NCBI GenBank assembly: GCA_050951005.1
Contig: JBMNIP010000001.1
Location: 186,001 to 250,000 of the forward strand
DNA: 64,000 nt
Direction of reading: 5' to 3'
Source: UMGS1519 sp050951005
GTDB taxonomy: Bacteria > Actinomycetota > Coriobacteriia > Coriobacteriales > Eggerthellaceae
Shown: positions 16,382 through 24,618 of the stretch, in pieces
How positions within the stretch are numbered: position 1 is the stretch's first letter
How the letters are laid out: every line of letters starts with the position of its first letter
The notes under the pieces: model-generated
Database searches by the model: none
Seen by the model: only the letters and a program-made list of their open reading frames with translations
Told to the model about the DNA's origin: nothing
Translations under genes and position numbers: made by a program

Positions 16382-17299
16382 ATGTCGGCAGCGTCTCCCA
16401 TCGCAAAGCGCGACGCCGATGCATTCGCGTCGTTTCACCCGGCCCTCTGCTTCGGGTTCTTCGCCTTTGCCATTATCCTCGGCATGTGCCTGCGCCATCC
16501 GGTGTATCTGGCCATCGGTCTTGCATGCGCGGGACTCTACTACGGCCTGCTGAGGCGTTGGCGCGCGTTTCGCCTGCTGAAGATCCTCGTGCCCCTGTGC
16601 TTGCTGGTGACGGTCATCAACCCGCTGTTCAACACCCTGGGCGAGCACGTGCTCTTCACCTGGCTCGGGAATCGGCCCTATACGCTCGAAGCACTGTATG
16701 CCGGCGCGTCGGTGGGTGCGATGGTCGCGATCATCCTGCTGTGGTTCGGTTGCTACAACGCGGTGATGACCTCCGAGAAGTTCCTGTACCTGTTCGGCTC
16801 GCTCGCCCCACGCGCCTCGCTGATCTTGACCATGGCGCTCCGTTTCGTTCCCCGTTACCAGGCGAAGTACCGCGATATCGCCGTGGCATGCCGCGGCATC
16901 GGCTGTGGGGCGGACCGGCAAGCGCTGGGGGGCCGCCTGCGAAACAGCGGGCGCGAGCTCACCGCGCTTTCGGGCTGGGCGCTGGAAAACGGCATCGTCA
17001 CGTCGGATTCCATGCAGAGCCGGGGCTTCGGCCGGGCGCGGCGCAGCACCTATCGCCGCTATCGCTTCGGGCACCGCGATGCCATGCTCGCCATCGTCTT
17101 CGGCGTGTTGGGCGTGGCGGTGCTGGTGCCGCTTGCGGGCGGCGCCGCGGCGGTTGCCTACGTACCCGCCCTCGAGCTCCCGTCCGTGACGGTCCAGAGC
17201 CTGGTGGGGTATGGTGCCTATGCGGTATTCCTCCTCATTCCATCCGCAATCGATCTTCAGGAGGCAGCGCGATGGCGCAGTTCGCTCTCTCGCATCTAA
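16382..17299 (+). CDS. ecfT: ECF transporter T component (first)
   Basis: 305 residues with several membrane helices in the N-terminal 120 residues and two more near the C-terminus. The cytoplasmic coupling region is recognisable: ALRFVPRYQAKYRDIAVACRG, then SMQSRGFGRARR. These two xRG elements (CRG and SRG) stand in for the paired Ala-Arg-Gly motifs by which EcfT contacts the two ATPases. Together with the fused ATPase and S component downstream it should form the cobalamin importer. The 3' end overlaps the ATPase gene by 28 bp. Confidence 0.88.
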   Translation: MSAASPIAKRDADAFASFHPALCFGFFAFAIILGMCLRHPVYLAIGLACAGLYYGLLRRWRAFRLLKILVPLCLLVTVINPLFNTLGEHVLFTWLGNRPYTLEALYAGASVGAMVAIILLWFGCYNAVMTSEKFLYLFGSLAPRASLILTMALRFVPRYQAKYRDIAVACRGIGCGADRQALGGRLRNSGRELTALSGWALENGIVTSDSMQSRGFGRARRSTYRRYRFGHRDAMLAIVFGVLGVAVLVPLAGGAAAVAYVPALELPSVTVQSLVGYGAYAVFLLIPSAIDLQEAARWRSSLSRI

Positions 17300-18957
17300 C
17301 GTTTACCTATCCCGGCGCGCCTGAACCGGCGCTCGATAATGTTTCCCTCGAGATTGCAGCGGGCTCGTATGTCGTACTCTGCGGGAAAAGCGGTTGCGGC
17401 AAGACGACGCTGCTGCGCCATCTGAAGTCGGTATTGGTGCCGCATGGGGAACGCAACGGCCAGGTGGTTTTCGAGGGGCAACCGCTCGATGCCGTGGATG
17501 CCCGCGTGCAGAGCGCACGTATCGGATTCGTGATGCAGGATCCCGATGCCGCCATCGTCACGGATAAAGTGTGGCACGAGCTCGCCTTCGGGCTGGAGAG
17601 CCTGGGATGCGACCAGCGCACGATGCGGCTGCGTGTTGCGGAGATGGCCAGCTATTTCGGTATCCAGCAATGGTTCCATCGCGACGTGAAGGATCTGTCG
17701 GGCGGCGAGAAACAGCTGTTGTGCCTCGCTTCTATCATGGTCATGCAGCCGCGCGTATTGATTCTGGACGAACCCACCAGCCAGCTGGACCCCATCGCCG
17801 CGTCGAATTTCCTGAACACCATCCTTAAGATCAACCGCGACCTGGGAACCACGATTATCCTGTCGGAGCATCGTTTGCAAGAGGTGTTTCCTGTAGCCGA
17901 CCGGGTGGTGGTCATGGATTGCGGCCGCCTGATAGCCGATGGCGACCCACGCACCGTAGGTTCCCGGCTCTGTGCAGAGCAGCACGATATGGCCGCGTCC
18001 GTTCCGACGCCGATGCGCATCTATCTCGAGGTTTCGCCCGATTCCCCCGGTTCCGCAACGGCATGTCCGTTGACGGTTCGCGAAGGGCGCGCCTGGCTGG
18101 AGCGCGCGACGGGAGATAGGGCCGATTCAACGGCGGCGCTTCCCGCGGAGCCTCCCGTTCCCGAGGATTTCACGCCGGTGGTGCAGGCCAAGGAAGTCTG
18201 GATGCGCTATGAGCGCGATTTGCCCGATGTGCTGCGCGATGTGAATCTGCGCGTGCCGCCAGGGGTGCTGCTCGCTGTGGTCGGCGGCAACGGGACGGGC
18301 AAGTCGACGCTGCTGCGCACCCTTGCCGGCGTGGAGAAGGCCTACCGCGGCTCCGTCAAGGTGGAAGGGCGCAAGGTGTCCAGCTATCGCGCCCACGAGC
18401 TCTACCGCGGTCTGATGGGCCTTCTGCCGCAGGATCCGGCAAACCTGCTGGTGGCAAAAACAGTCGAACAGGACTTGCGCCTGATGTTCGAAGGACAGGA
18501 CCTATCCGATGCAGAGGTTGACGAACAGGTGCATGCCATGGCGCAGCGTTTGGATTTGTCCGGGCTGCTCGACCGCCATCCGCTCGACCTTTCGGCCGGC
18601 GAGCAGCAGCGGGCTGCCTTGGCCAAGGTGCTGTTGGGCAAACCGCGGATCCTCCTGCTGGATGAGCCCACAAAGGGCATCGACGAATGTTTCAAGGGAC
18701 GGCTTGCTCGGCTTTTCGCCGAGCTCAAGGATCAGGGCGTCACCATCATCATGGCTTCGCACGATATCGAGTTCTGTGCACGCTACGCCGACTTGGTCAG
18801 CATGATGTTCGACGGCTCGATAGTGGCTACGAATACCCCGCGCCGCTTCTTCAGCGGCAACGGGTTCTACACTACGGCGGCAAGCCGCATGAGCCGGACG
18901 GTGTTCCCCGATGCCGTGACCGATGAGGAGGTTATTCGTTTATGCCGCGCGATGTAA
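17272..18957 (+). CDS. ECF transporter ATPase, two ABC domains fused (EcfA-EcfA')
   Basis: 561 residues from the ATG at 17272, preceded by AGGAGG. The first ABC domain has Walker A GKSGCGKTT (about residue 36), signature LSGGEKQ and Walker B VLILDEPTSQLD. The second begins near residue 305 with Walker A GGNGTGKST, signature LSAGEQQ and LLLDEPTKGID. Most ECF systems use separate EcfA and EcfA' proteins; here they are one chain with a poorly conserved linker (about 240-300). It powers import by the adjacent T and S components. The last 16 bp overlap the S-component gene. Confidence 0.94.
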   Translation: MAQFALSHLTFTYPGAPEPALDNVSLEIAAGSYVVLCGKSGCGKTTLLRHLKSVLVPHGERNGQVVFEGQPLDAVDARVQSARIGFVMQDPDAAIVTDKVWHELAFGLESLGCDQRTMRLRVAEMASYFGIQQWFHRDVKDLSGGEKQLLCLASIMVMQPRVLILDEPTSQLDPIAASNFLNTILKINRDLGTTIILSEHRLQEVFPVADRVVVMDCGRLIADGDPRTVGSRLCAEQHDMAASVPTPMRIYLEVSPDSPGSATACPLTVREGRAWLERATGDRADSTAALPAEPPVPEDFTPVVQAKEVWMRYERDLPDVLRDVNLRVPPGVLLAVVGGNGTGKSTLLRTLAGVEKAYRGSVKVEGRKVSSYRAHELYRGLMGLLPQDPANLLVAKTVEQDLRLMFEGQDLSDAEVDEQVHAMAQRLDLSGLLDRHPLDLSAGEQQRAALAKVLLGKPRILLLDEPTKGIDECFKGRLARLFAELKDQGVTIIMASHDIEFCARYADLVSMMFDGSIVATNTPRRFFSGNGFYTTAASRMSRTVFPDAVTDEEVIRLCRAM

Positions 18958-19688
18958 CCGCAACGAATGGCCACCGTTCGCGCCGGAGCCTCATCGTCAC
19001 AGTTCTGATCGTGTTCGTCGCAACGCCGGTTACGTTGGCGCTCGGAACCATCTACGACTCGGGCAGCTATTACGCCACCAGCGTGCTTGTGGTCATCTAT
19101 GCGCTGGTGCCCTTCTTCGTATCGTTCGAGCAGGCAAAGCCCTCGGCGCACACGGTGGTTATCGTTGCGGTACTCTGCGCGTTGGCGGTTGTTGCGCGGG
19201 CTGCGTTCTTCTGGATTCCCTATGTCACGGCAATCACCGCGGTCATCATCATCGCAGGTATCGGCATGGGTGCGCAGGCGGGTTTCATGGTCGGCGCGCT
19301 CTCCCTATTTGTCAGCAATTTCCTGTTCGCCCAGGGGCCGTGGACTCCCTGGCAGATGTTCTCCTACGGCCTGACCGGGTTCGTTTTCGGTCTGTTGGCG
19401 CAGAAGGATGTGATTCCGCGCAGTCGTCTGACCCGACGCCAGAAGGTCATCCTTGCCGTAACCTCGTTTCTCTTCGTGCTCTGCATCACGGGCCCGATCC
19501 TGGATACCAGCTCGGTGTTCATGATGCTGTCGACGGTGACGCCCGAAGGGGCACTTGCGGTGTATGCCACCGGCCTTCCCGTGAACGCCATCCATGGCCT
19601 CTCGACCGCGGTTATCCTCTATCTATTGGCGAATCCGTTGCTCGACCAGCTTGCCCGCATCCGCACGAAGTATGGATTGGCGGCATGA
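18942..19688 (+). CDS. ECF transporter S component, probably for cobalamin
   Basis: 248 residues, about six membrane helices. The segment GPWTPWQMFSYGLTGFVFG is typical of ECF S components, as is the alanine- and glycine-rich helix before it (AGIGMGAQAGFMVGAL). S components bind the substrate and topple when engaged by the T/ATPase module. Specificity is inferred only from the cobalamin riboswitch at the head of the operon; a CbrT-like protein is the best fit. The start overlaps the ATPase stop; it ends 3 bp before the second T gene. Confidence 0.82.
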   Translation: MPRDVTATNGHRSRRSLIVTVLIVFVATPVTLALGTIYDSGSYYATSVLVVIYALVPFFVSFEQAKPSAHTVVIVAVLCALAVVARAAFFWIPYVTAITAVIIIAGIGMGAQAGFMVGALSLFVSNFLFAQGPWTPWQMFSYGLTGFVFGLLAQKDVIPRSRLTRRQKVILAVTSFLFVLCITGPILDTSSVFMMLSTVTPEGALAVYATGLPVNAIHGLSTAVILYLLANPLLDQLARIRTKYGLAA

Positions 19689-19691
19689 TCG

Positions 19692-20564
19692 ATGCGGTTC
19701 AGCTCGTTCCATCCTCTTATCAACCTGCTGTTCTTTACATGCGTCATCGTCTTCGCCGTGCTGTGCACGCATCCGGCATATCTTGCGGCCGGGGCACTGT
19801 GTGCGCTGGTATCAGCTCTGCTGCTCGGCGGGCGGCGGGCGGCGAAGTTCTCGCTGGGGGCGTTCTCGGCGGGGGTGCTGTGGACAGCCGGGTATGCGTT
19901 GACCATGCACTTCGGCGAAACGGTGATCGGATACACGTCTATCGGCAACGCCGTCACTGCCGAAGCGCTTGCGTGCGGTGCGGTGCAAGGGATGCGGATT
20001 GCCATCGTGCTCGTTTGGGTATGGTGCCTGTTGCAGGTGTTCACCGCCGATAAGGTCACATTCCTCCTGGGAAGGTTCTCGCCGCGCTTTGCGGCGGCAG
20101 TCTCCTATGTGCTGCGGGCGCTTCCGGTGCTGAACGCGAAGCGGCGGGCGCTTGCCGTTGCCCAGTGCGGTATCGGGTCGGGCCCGGGGCAGGGAGGGCC
20201 GATTGCGCGCCTGCGGCAGGGAGCAAGGCGGTTGGATATGCTTGCCAGCTGGGGGGCGGAGCGCGGGTTCTGGGCATCCCTTTCGGCCCGAAGCCGTGGG
20301 TCGGCGCTTTCGGGAAGGACCGCCTATCCGCTATACCGGTTCGATCTGCGCGACCGGAGTCTCGTCATCGTACTGGTGCTCCTTGCGACGGCGGTAGGGG
20401 CGGGCATCGCGCTCGATCAGGCGGCCATGTGGTTCGTCCCCGCCATCTCGATGACGCCGTGGTCGGCGGCCAGCACGTTCTTCCTTGTTGCGTACGTGCT
20501 GTTCGGCCTGTTGCCGGCTATCATGCGTGGCATCGGGCAGTGGCGCTTTTCCCATATGTTATGA
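19692..20564 (+). CDS. ecfT: ECF transporter T component (second)
   Basis: 290 residues, a diverged paralogue of the first EcfT: FHPLINLLFF at the start, helices to about 130, then the coupling region YVLRALPVLNAKRRALAVAQ. The first xRG motif is lost (QCG in place of CRG) while an SRG remains further on. Two T proteins with one fused ATPase raises the possibility of an asymmetric T-T' module, or of a T protein serving another S component. It is the last gene of the riboswitch operon; the following TetR gene has its own promoter. Confidence 0.85.
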   Translation: MRFSSFHPLINLLFFTCVIVFAVLCTHPAYLAAGALCALVSALLLGGRRAAKFSLGAFSAGVLWTAGYALTMHFGETVIGYTSIGNAVTAEALACGAVQGMRIAIVLVWVWCLLQVFTADKVTFLLGRFSPRFAAAVSYVLRALPVLNAKRRALAVAQCGIGSGPGQGGPIARLRQGARRLDMLASWGAERGFWASLSARSRGSALSGRTAYPLYRFDLRDRSLVIVLVLLATAVGAGIALDQAAMWFVPAISMTPWSAASTFFLVAYVLFGLLPAIMRGIGQWRFSHML

Positions 20565-20580
20565 AAATTTCGCAGTGCCC

Positions 20581-20620
20581 TTGAAAAAATGCCATTAGGC
20601 AATATCCTAATGGCATTAGG
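20581..20620 (+). promoter_or_regulatory. Promoter with overlapping TetR-type operator
   Basis: A -35 TTGAAA and a -10 TATCCT are separated by 16 bp. Over them lies an 11-bp perfect inverted repeat (ATGCCATTAGG at 20589-20599 and its complement at 20606-20616). The half-site CATTAGG occurs three times: 20593-20599, inverted at 20606-20612, and 20614-20620. The last two form the palindrome CCTAATGNCATTAGG. It is 13 bp upstream of a TetR gene, so autorepression is likely. Confidence 0.75.
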
Positions 20621-20632
20621 AAAGGAGCGGGA

Positions 20633-21274
20633 ATGGGAAAGGTAAGCCCCCAGGCAATCCAGCAAGCAGCTTTCGACCTGACCGCCAAACAAGGTTCGGC
20701 GGCGGTGACCATGCAGGAACTGGCGCGCGTACTCGGCGTGAAAGCGCCGTCGCTCTACGCGCATGTCAACAGCCTTGCCAGCGTGAAGGCCGGAGTCGCC
20801 ATCGAGGCCCTCGACCGTCTGAACCAGGTGTTGGTCGAAGCGGCCCTCGGCAAGGCAGGGGTCGATGCGGGCTATGCCGTGGGCTGGGGCTATCGACAGT
20901 GGGCGCTGGCGCACCCGCTGCTGTACCAAGCCATTATGGCGGCGCCTGCGCTGGGGTGCGATTACGATCAAATCGTTGCGGCTAACAAGCGGGTAGGCAT
21001 GACGGTGCGCCGTGCCCTGGGTTCGTTCTGTGCCACCTATGGTGACGCGCTCGATGCCGAACGCTATCTGCGCAGCTTGGTGAACGGCTATGTTTCGTAC
21101 GAGCTTGCCGGTTTTTTCGCCGAGGACGCCCGCTCGACCGACGATAGCTTCGATGCGGCGCTGCGCCATGCATTGTCGTGGTACGCAACACAGCCTCAGC
21201 ACGCCGTTTCCGATTCCCTGCTGGAATATCCGCCAATGGAAAATGCACCTTCTGCCGATCGGGAACGGGGGTAG
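20633..21274 (+). CDS. TetR-family transcriptional regulator
   Basis: 213 residues. The N-terminal helix-turn-helix is clear: AVTMQELARVLGVKAPSLYAHVNSL, with the LYxHxxS recognition-helix pattern of TetR regulators. The C-terminal domain (RSLVNGYVSYELAGFF) resembles the TetR_C group of WHG-type regulators. AAAGGAGC precedes the ATG. It is immediately downstream of a strong inverted-repeat operator and 4 bp upstream of the YczE-like membrane protein, which it presumably controls. The ligand is unknown. Confidence 0.9.
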   Translation: MGKVSPQAIQQAAFDLTAKQGSAAVTMQELARVLGVKAPSLYAHVNSLASVKAGVAIEALDRLNQVLVEAALGKAGVDAGYAVGWGYRQWALAHPLLYQAIMAAPALGCDYDQIVAANKRVGMTVRRALGSFCATYGDALDAERYLRSLVNGYVSYELAGFFAEDARSTDDSFDAALRHALSWYATQPQHAVSDSLLEYPPMENAPSADRERG

Positions 21275-21278
21275 CTCC

Positions 21279-21968
21279 ATGGAGAAGACCTATAACATGT
21301 CCTTGCGCATTCTCATCTATATCGTAGGGGTATGCATGCTAGCGCTCGGAGTGGTGGTGAACACGCGTTGCGGGATGGGCGCTTCCACGGTTAACTGCAT
21401 CGTCTTCGTCTTCAGCGAGAATTCGGTTCTGACGCTGGGTCAAGCTACGATGTGCATCTATGTGGCCGATCTGCTGATCCAGATCCTCGTCTTCAAGGGG
21501 ATGTCACTGCGCATTGCGCTTCAAATCCCGTTTTCGTTTGTGTTCGGATTCTTGGTGGACTTCTTCGATGCGGCGGTGGCAGGAGGCTTCCTGTCGTTTT
21601 TTCAGAACCCGGATCTGGGCATGGGCATCTTCATGCTGGTGTTCGGCATCCTGTGCACGGGCATCGGCGTCAGCATGGTGATGAATATGAACTTCGTACC
21701 CAACCCGCCCGATGGCTGTACCCAGGCGGTCGGCAAGCTCACCGGTTTGCCCTTCGGGCGGGCAAAATGGCTCAACGACGCTATTCGTCTGGCCATTGCA
21801 GCGGTTTCCGGCATCGTGTTGGCCGGCCACATCCAAGGAATCGGCATCGGAACGGTGATATGCATGTTCACCATCGGCAATATCTGCCAGTTCGTGGACG
21901 ACCACATGGCCGAGCGCTACCACCGCATCTACAACCCGCAGGTAAGCGGTTCCCCCGCAGCCGCATAG
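21279..21968 (+). CDS. YczE/YitT-like integral membrane protein
   Basis: 229 residues from the ATG at 21279, about five membrane helices. GVVVNTRCGMGASTVNCIVF near the start, GIGVSMVMNMNFVPNPPDG in the middle and GIGIGTVICMFTIGNICQF near the end match the YczE/YyaS/YitT group. These proteins are poorly characterised and transport has been suggested for some. Being cotranscribed with a TetR regulator suggests ligand-induced expression, possibly efflux, but the substrate cannot be inferred. Confidence 0.8.
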   Translation: MEKTYNMSLRILIYIVGVCMLALGVVVNTRCGMGASTVNCIVFVFSENSVLTLGQATMCIYVADLLIQILVFKGMSLRIALQIPFSFVFGFLVDFFDAAVAGGFLSFFQNPDLGMGIFMLVFGILCTGIGVSMVMNMNFVPNPPDGCTQAVGKLTGLPFGRAKWLNDAIRLAIAAVSGIVLAGHIQGIGIGTVICMFTIGNICQFVDDHMAERYHRIYNPQVSGSPAAA

Positions 21969-22638
21969 GATCGTTCGTGCAACTTGTTTCGAAACATGGT
22001 GTCGGACCTAACTCGACATGCACAGCAGCCCAACAGGATGGCTGGGCATCGTTGTCAGCGTGGGGTTCATCTACGGCATCGAGGCGGTTTTCCGTTTGTC
22101 AAGCTTCAGCCTATAGTGCGTAATAGCAAAAAATCAGATGCATTACTATATATTGTGGTTGACAATAATGACCGAAACGGGTCTGGAAAATCAGGCTATG
22201 CGGTCAACATCCTTGCTTTTCATCAGAGGGAAAGCATTCATTTCGTAAATGGGACAAGAAACAAATGATTTATCTCGATTTGTAATTAGGCATAAAAATG
22301 GTTACATATCGAAATATCTGTCCGAAAAAACGCTCGAAATCAAGCACTAGCTTTCAACAAGGGAAAAGTAAACTCACACTGCATTTCTTTTGTCCTTTGA
22401 AAACCATCAAAACAAGTAAATTGAGTATCAAGAAGACACCATTTAAGGTGTTGCGTTTCCCCCAGAATCTTCATACCATTAATACGCATTATTCATTTTG
22501 CAGTCTTTCCAGATGGGGGGAATGACCACCTGGAAAGGCCGGTTTCGCGAAGGAACTTGGAAAATGTGTCCGGGCACAGCCTGTGACCTGGCATTATCTG
22601 GGTTCCCGAACGAACTACCCCTCTGAAGGAGGTTTGGT
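21969..22638. other. AT-rich non-coding interval and leader
   Basis: About 670 bp without a convincing gene. GC falls well below that of the flanks, especially at 22100-22500. Small open frames at 21984-22268 and 22298-22525 lack good ribosome-binding sites and protein-like composition. A -35-like TTGACA occurs at 22159 without a clear -10. The last 140 bp form a structured leader for the permease gene. It may be a degraded horizontally acquired segment or a large regulatory region. Confidence 0.5.
22505..22537 (+). promoter_or_regulatory. Stem-loop in the permease leader
   Basis: CTTTCCAGATGG pairs with CCACCTGGAAAG around a short loop with one central mismatch, about 100 bp upstream of the permease start. 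CACAGCCTGTG further on could form a second small stem. No known riboswitch consensus was recognised. Confidence 0.4.
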
Positions 22639-24234
22639 ATGGCAGCATTGAAGCGTGAATACGGTGGTATTCAGCCTTATATTCCGGCTGGTATCTTCCG
22701 TATCCGCCTCCCCTTCCTGCATTTCAAGATCTCCCCGCCTGAAATCGTGACGGGACTCATGAATGCATGCACCTCTTATGGTGCACTGGCCGTGCTGACA
22801 GGCACCTTGGGCCTGGCGCCGGAGATTGCATGGGGTCTGGTAATTTTCGAGACCTGCATGTATACCTGCAACTGGCTCCTTGGTGAGCCTTCCATTTGCG
22901 GATGGATCACCCCGGCCATGGCACTGGTAATCGTGTACTTGGAAGGCTACTACGATCCGGGTCTGCCCGATGCTTTGCAGGCAGTCACCGGTTCGAGCGC
23001 GGTTACGGGCGCTGACTTGCAAGCGTTGTTGGCAAGTGGCAATGACCAATACATCCAAATCGCGCAGAACACCACGACGATGCGTATGCAGGCTATGGCA
23101 GCCACCGAGCTCGAGCTCGGCATCCTCTTCGTCGTTCTGGGCTTCTCCGGCCTGGCCAAGAACCTGAACACGCTGGTTCCCCCGGCTGTCAAGGCAGGCA
23201 TCGTTCTCGGCGCCGGCATCGGTGCTGTTAACGCCCGCTTGAAGACCGGCGGCGCTATGGACACCGCGACCTGGGGCTGCATGGCCGGCCTGATCGTCGT
23301 GTTCCTGCTGATGTTCTCCCTGCGCATCCGCTCCAGGATGGACAACAGCCGTGGTCTTCAGATCCTCGGCAACTACAGCTTCCTGTGGGCTGTCTTGGTC
23401 ATGTTCATCGTCGGCGGCATTGCCGGTGAGTTCGACTTCAGCAACATTCTGGATGAAGGCATCCTGAAGGCTCCTGACTGGGGTGCCATGGTTCAGGTAA
23501 CCAGCCCGTTCTGCATCGGCTGGGGCACTGCTGACATGTGGCTCAACGGCATCCCGATGGCGCTGATCTCCTGGGTCATCGCATACGGCGACTTCATCAC
23601 CGTCCAGCAGCTTGGTCTGCAGGCCGTCCGTGATGACGAGTACATCGAGTTCGACCCGAACCGCACCAACGTTATCTGCGGTATCCGTAACATCATCCTG
23701 GCTCTGGTTGCTGGCTATCCTGCACAGGCTGGCCCGCTGTCCGCTCCTTACTGCGTTGCTACTTATCAGCGCTATAAGCAGGGCGGCCGTCAGGGCATGG
23801 ACTCCATCTACGATGGTTCCGGAACGAACCTGATCTTCACCGCACTCGGCTTGTTCATCTATCCTCTGTACATGGCAGCTGCTGCGGCAGCAGGACCGAT
23901 GTTGGTCGTTGTACTCTGCATCCAAGGTTACGTCTGCACGCAGATCTGCTTCGACCTGGCGTACGACAAGTGCGACCAAGGTGTCGCAGGCATGATGGCC
24001 GGCTTCATCCTCGCACGTGGCGGCGGCATTGGCCTGATCGCCGGTATCGCTCTCTACCTGCTCCTCGCTGACAATGCGAAGATCAAGAGCGACTACGCTG
24101 GCAACAAGGAACGTCAGCGCATCGAGGACGAAGAGATCGACAAGCAGCTCAAGGCTTTGGCTGAACGTAGAGAAGCGTTCAAGCAAGGCAAGATCTCCGC
24201 TGATGAAGGCGGAGGCGACACGAAGGAATTCTAA
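22639..24234 (+). CDS. Polytopic membrane permease of unknown substrate
   Basis: 531 residues with roughly 11-13 hydrophobic segments and a charged cytoplasmic tail (about 485-531). Phrases such as GLVIFETCMYTCNWLLGEPS, TLVPPAVKAGIVLGAGIGAV and AGYPAQAGPLSAPYCVATYQ recall the NCS2/SulP superfamily of xanthine/uracil and anion carriers, but I do not recognise the family. GAAGGAGG is well placed before the ATG. Codon choice is highly biased compared with its neighbours, which suggests strong expression. It is monocistronic: a long structured leader precedes it and a strong terminator follows. Confidence 0.75.
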   Translation: MAALKREYGGIQPYIPAGIFRIRLPFLHFKISPPEIVTGLMNACTSYGALAVLTGTLGLAPEIAWGLVIFETCMYTCNWLLGEPSICGWITPAMALVIVYLEGYYDPGLPDALQAVTGSSAVTGADLQALLASGNDQYIQIAQNTTTMRMQAMAATELELGILFVVLGFSGLAKNLNTLVPPAVKAGIVLGAGIGAVNARLKTGGAMDTATWGCMAGLIVVFLLMFSLRIRSRMDNSRGLQILGNYSFLWAVLVMFIVGGIAGEFDFSNILDEGILKAPDWGAMVQVTSPFCIGWGTADMWLNGIPMALISWVIAYGDFITVQQLGLQAVRDDEYIEFDPNRTNVICGIRNIILALVAGYPAQAGPLSAPYCVATYQRYKQGGRQGMDSIYDGSGTNLIFTALGLFIYPLYMAAAAAAGPMLVVVLCIQGYVCTQICFDLAYDKCDQGVAGMMAGFILARGGGIGLIAGIALYLLLADNAKIKSDYAGNKERQRIEDEEIDKQLKALAERREAFKQGKISADEGGGDTKEF

Positions 24235-24281
24235 TCATTCCCGATTGTCGCTGATCTGAATCGATCAGACGCCTGATCCAC

Positions 24282-24319
24282 GGCCCCGGAGGTATTCATT
24301 CCGACCTCCGGGGCCTGCT
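24282..24319 (+). terminator. Intrinsic terminator after the permease
   Basis: A perfect 12-bp GC-rich stem (GGCCCCGGAGGT and its complement) with a 10-nt loop is followed by TGCTTTAT. It lies 48 bp after the permease stop. The next 299 bp, to the aldo/keto reductase start, contain no gene that I can support. Confidence 0.85.
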
Positions 24320-24618
24320 TTATGTCTTGGCAGGATTCGATTGTTTTACACGGGTCTCCTTATATGCCTTTCCTTCGCGGGGCGCTAAGCGAAAGAGGTT
24401 GTTTCGGACATGTCTCTCGTTTGGCCGCACGGGCATTTCGCAGATTCCGCTGGAACAATCGTGCGATAATGGCGGTGCTGTGAAAGGTTCACGGAGCGGC
24501 GATTCCGACAGGCGGAGGGACGATCGGGTTGCAAGTCTCAGCTGTGAACCGATAAGCGCTTCGTAGGCGTCAGTTCTGTGAATCGAACGGTCTATGTAGC
24601 ATTCGGAAAAGGAGCGGC

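Noticed and set aside
21984..22525. Two small frames of 94 and 75 codons in the AT-rich gap
   Set aside because: No good ribosome-binding sites, atypical composition and no recognisable domain; treated as non-coding.
22615..24186. 523-residue open frame on the minus strand across the permease gene
   Set aside because: It is the reverse shadow of a gene with biased codons; the plus-strand protein has membrane helices, a ribosome-binding site and a terminator, while the shadow has no recognisable domain.
24485..24552. tRNA-like or regulatory fold formed by GGTTCAC and GTGAACC
   Set aside because: Only seven paired bases far apart, with no cloverleaf or T-arm consensus.
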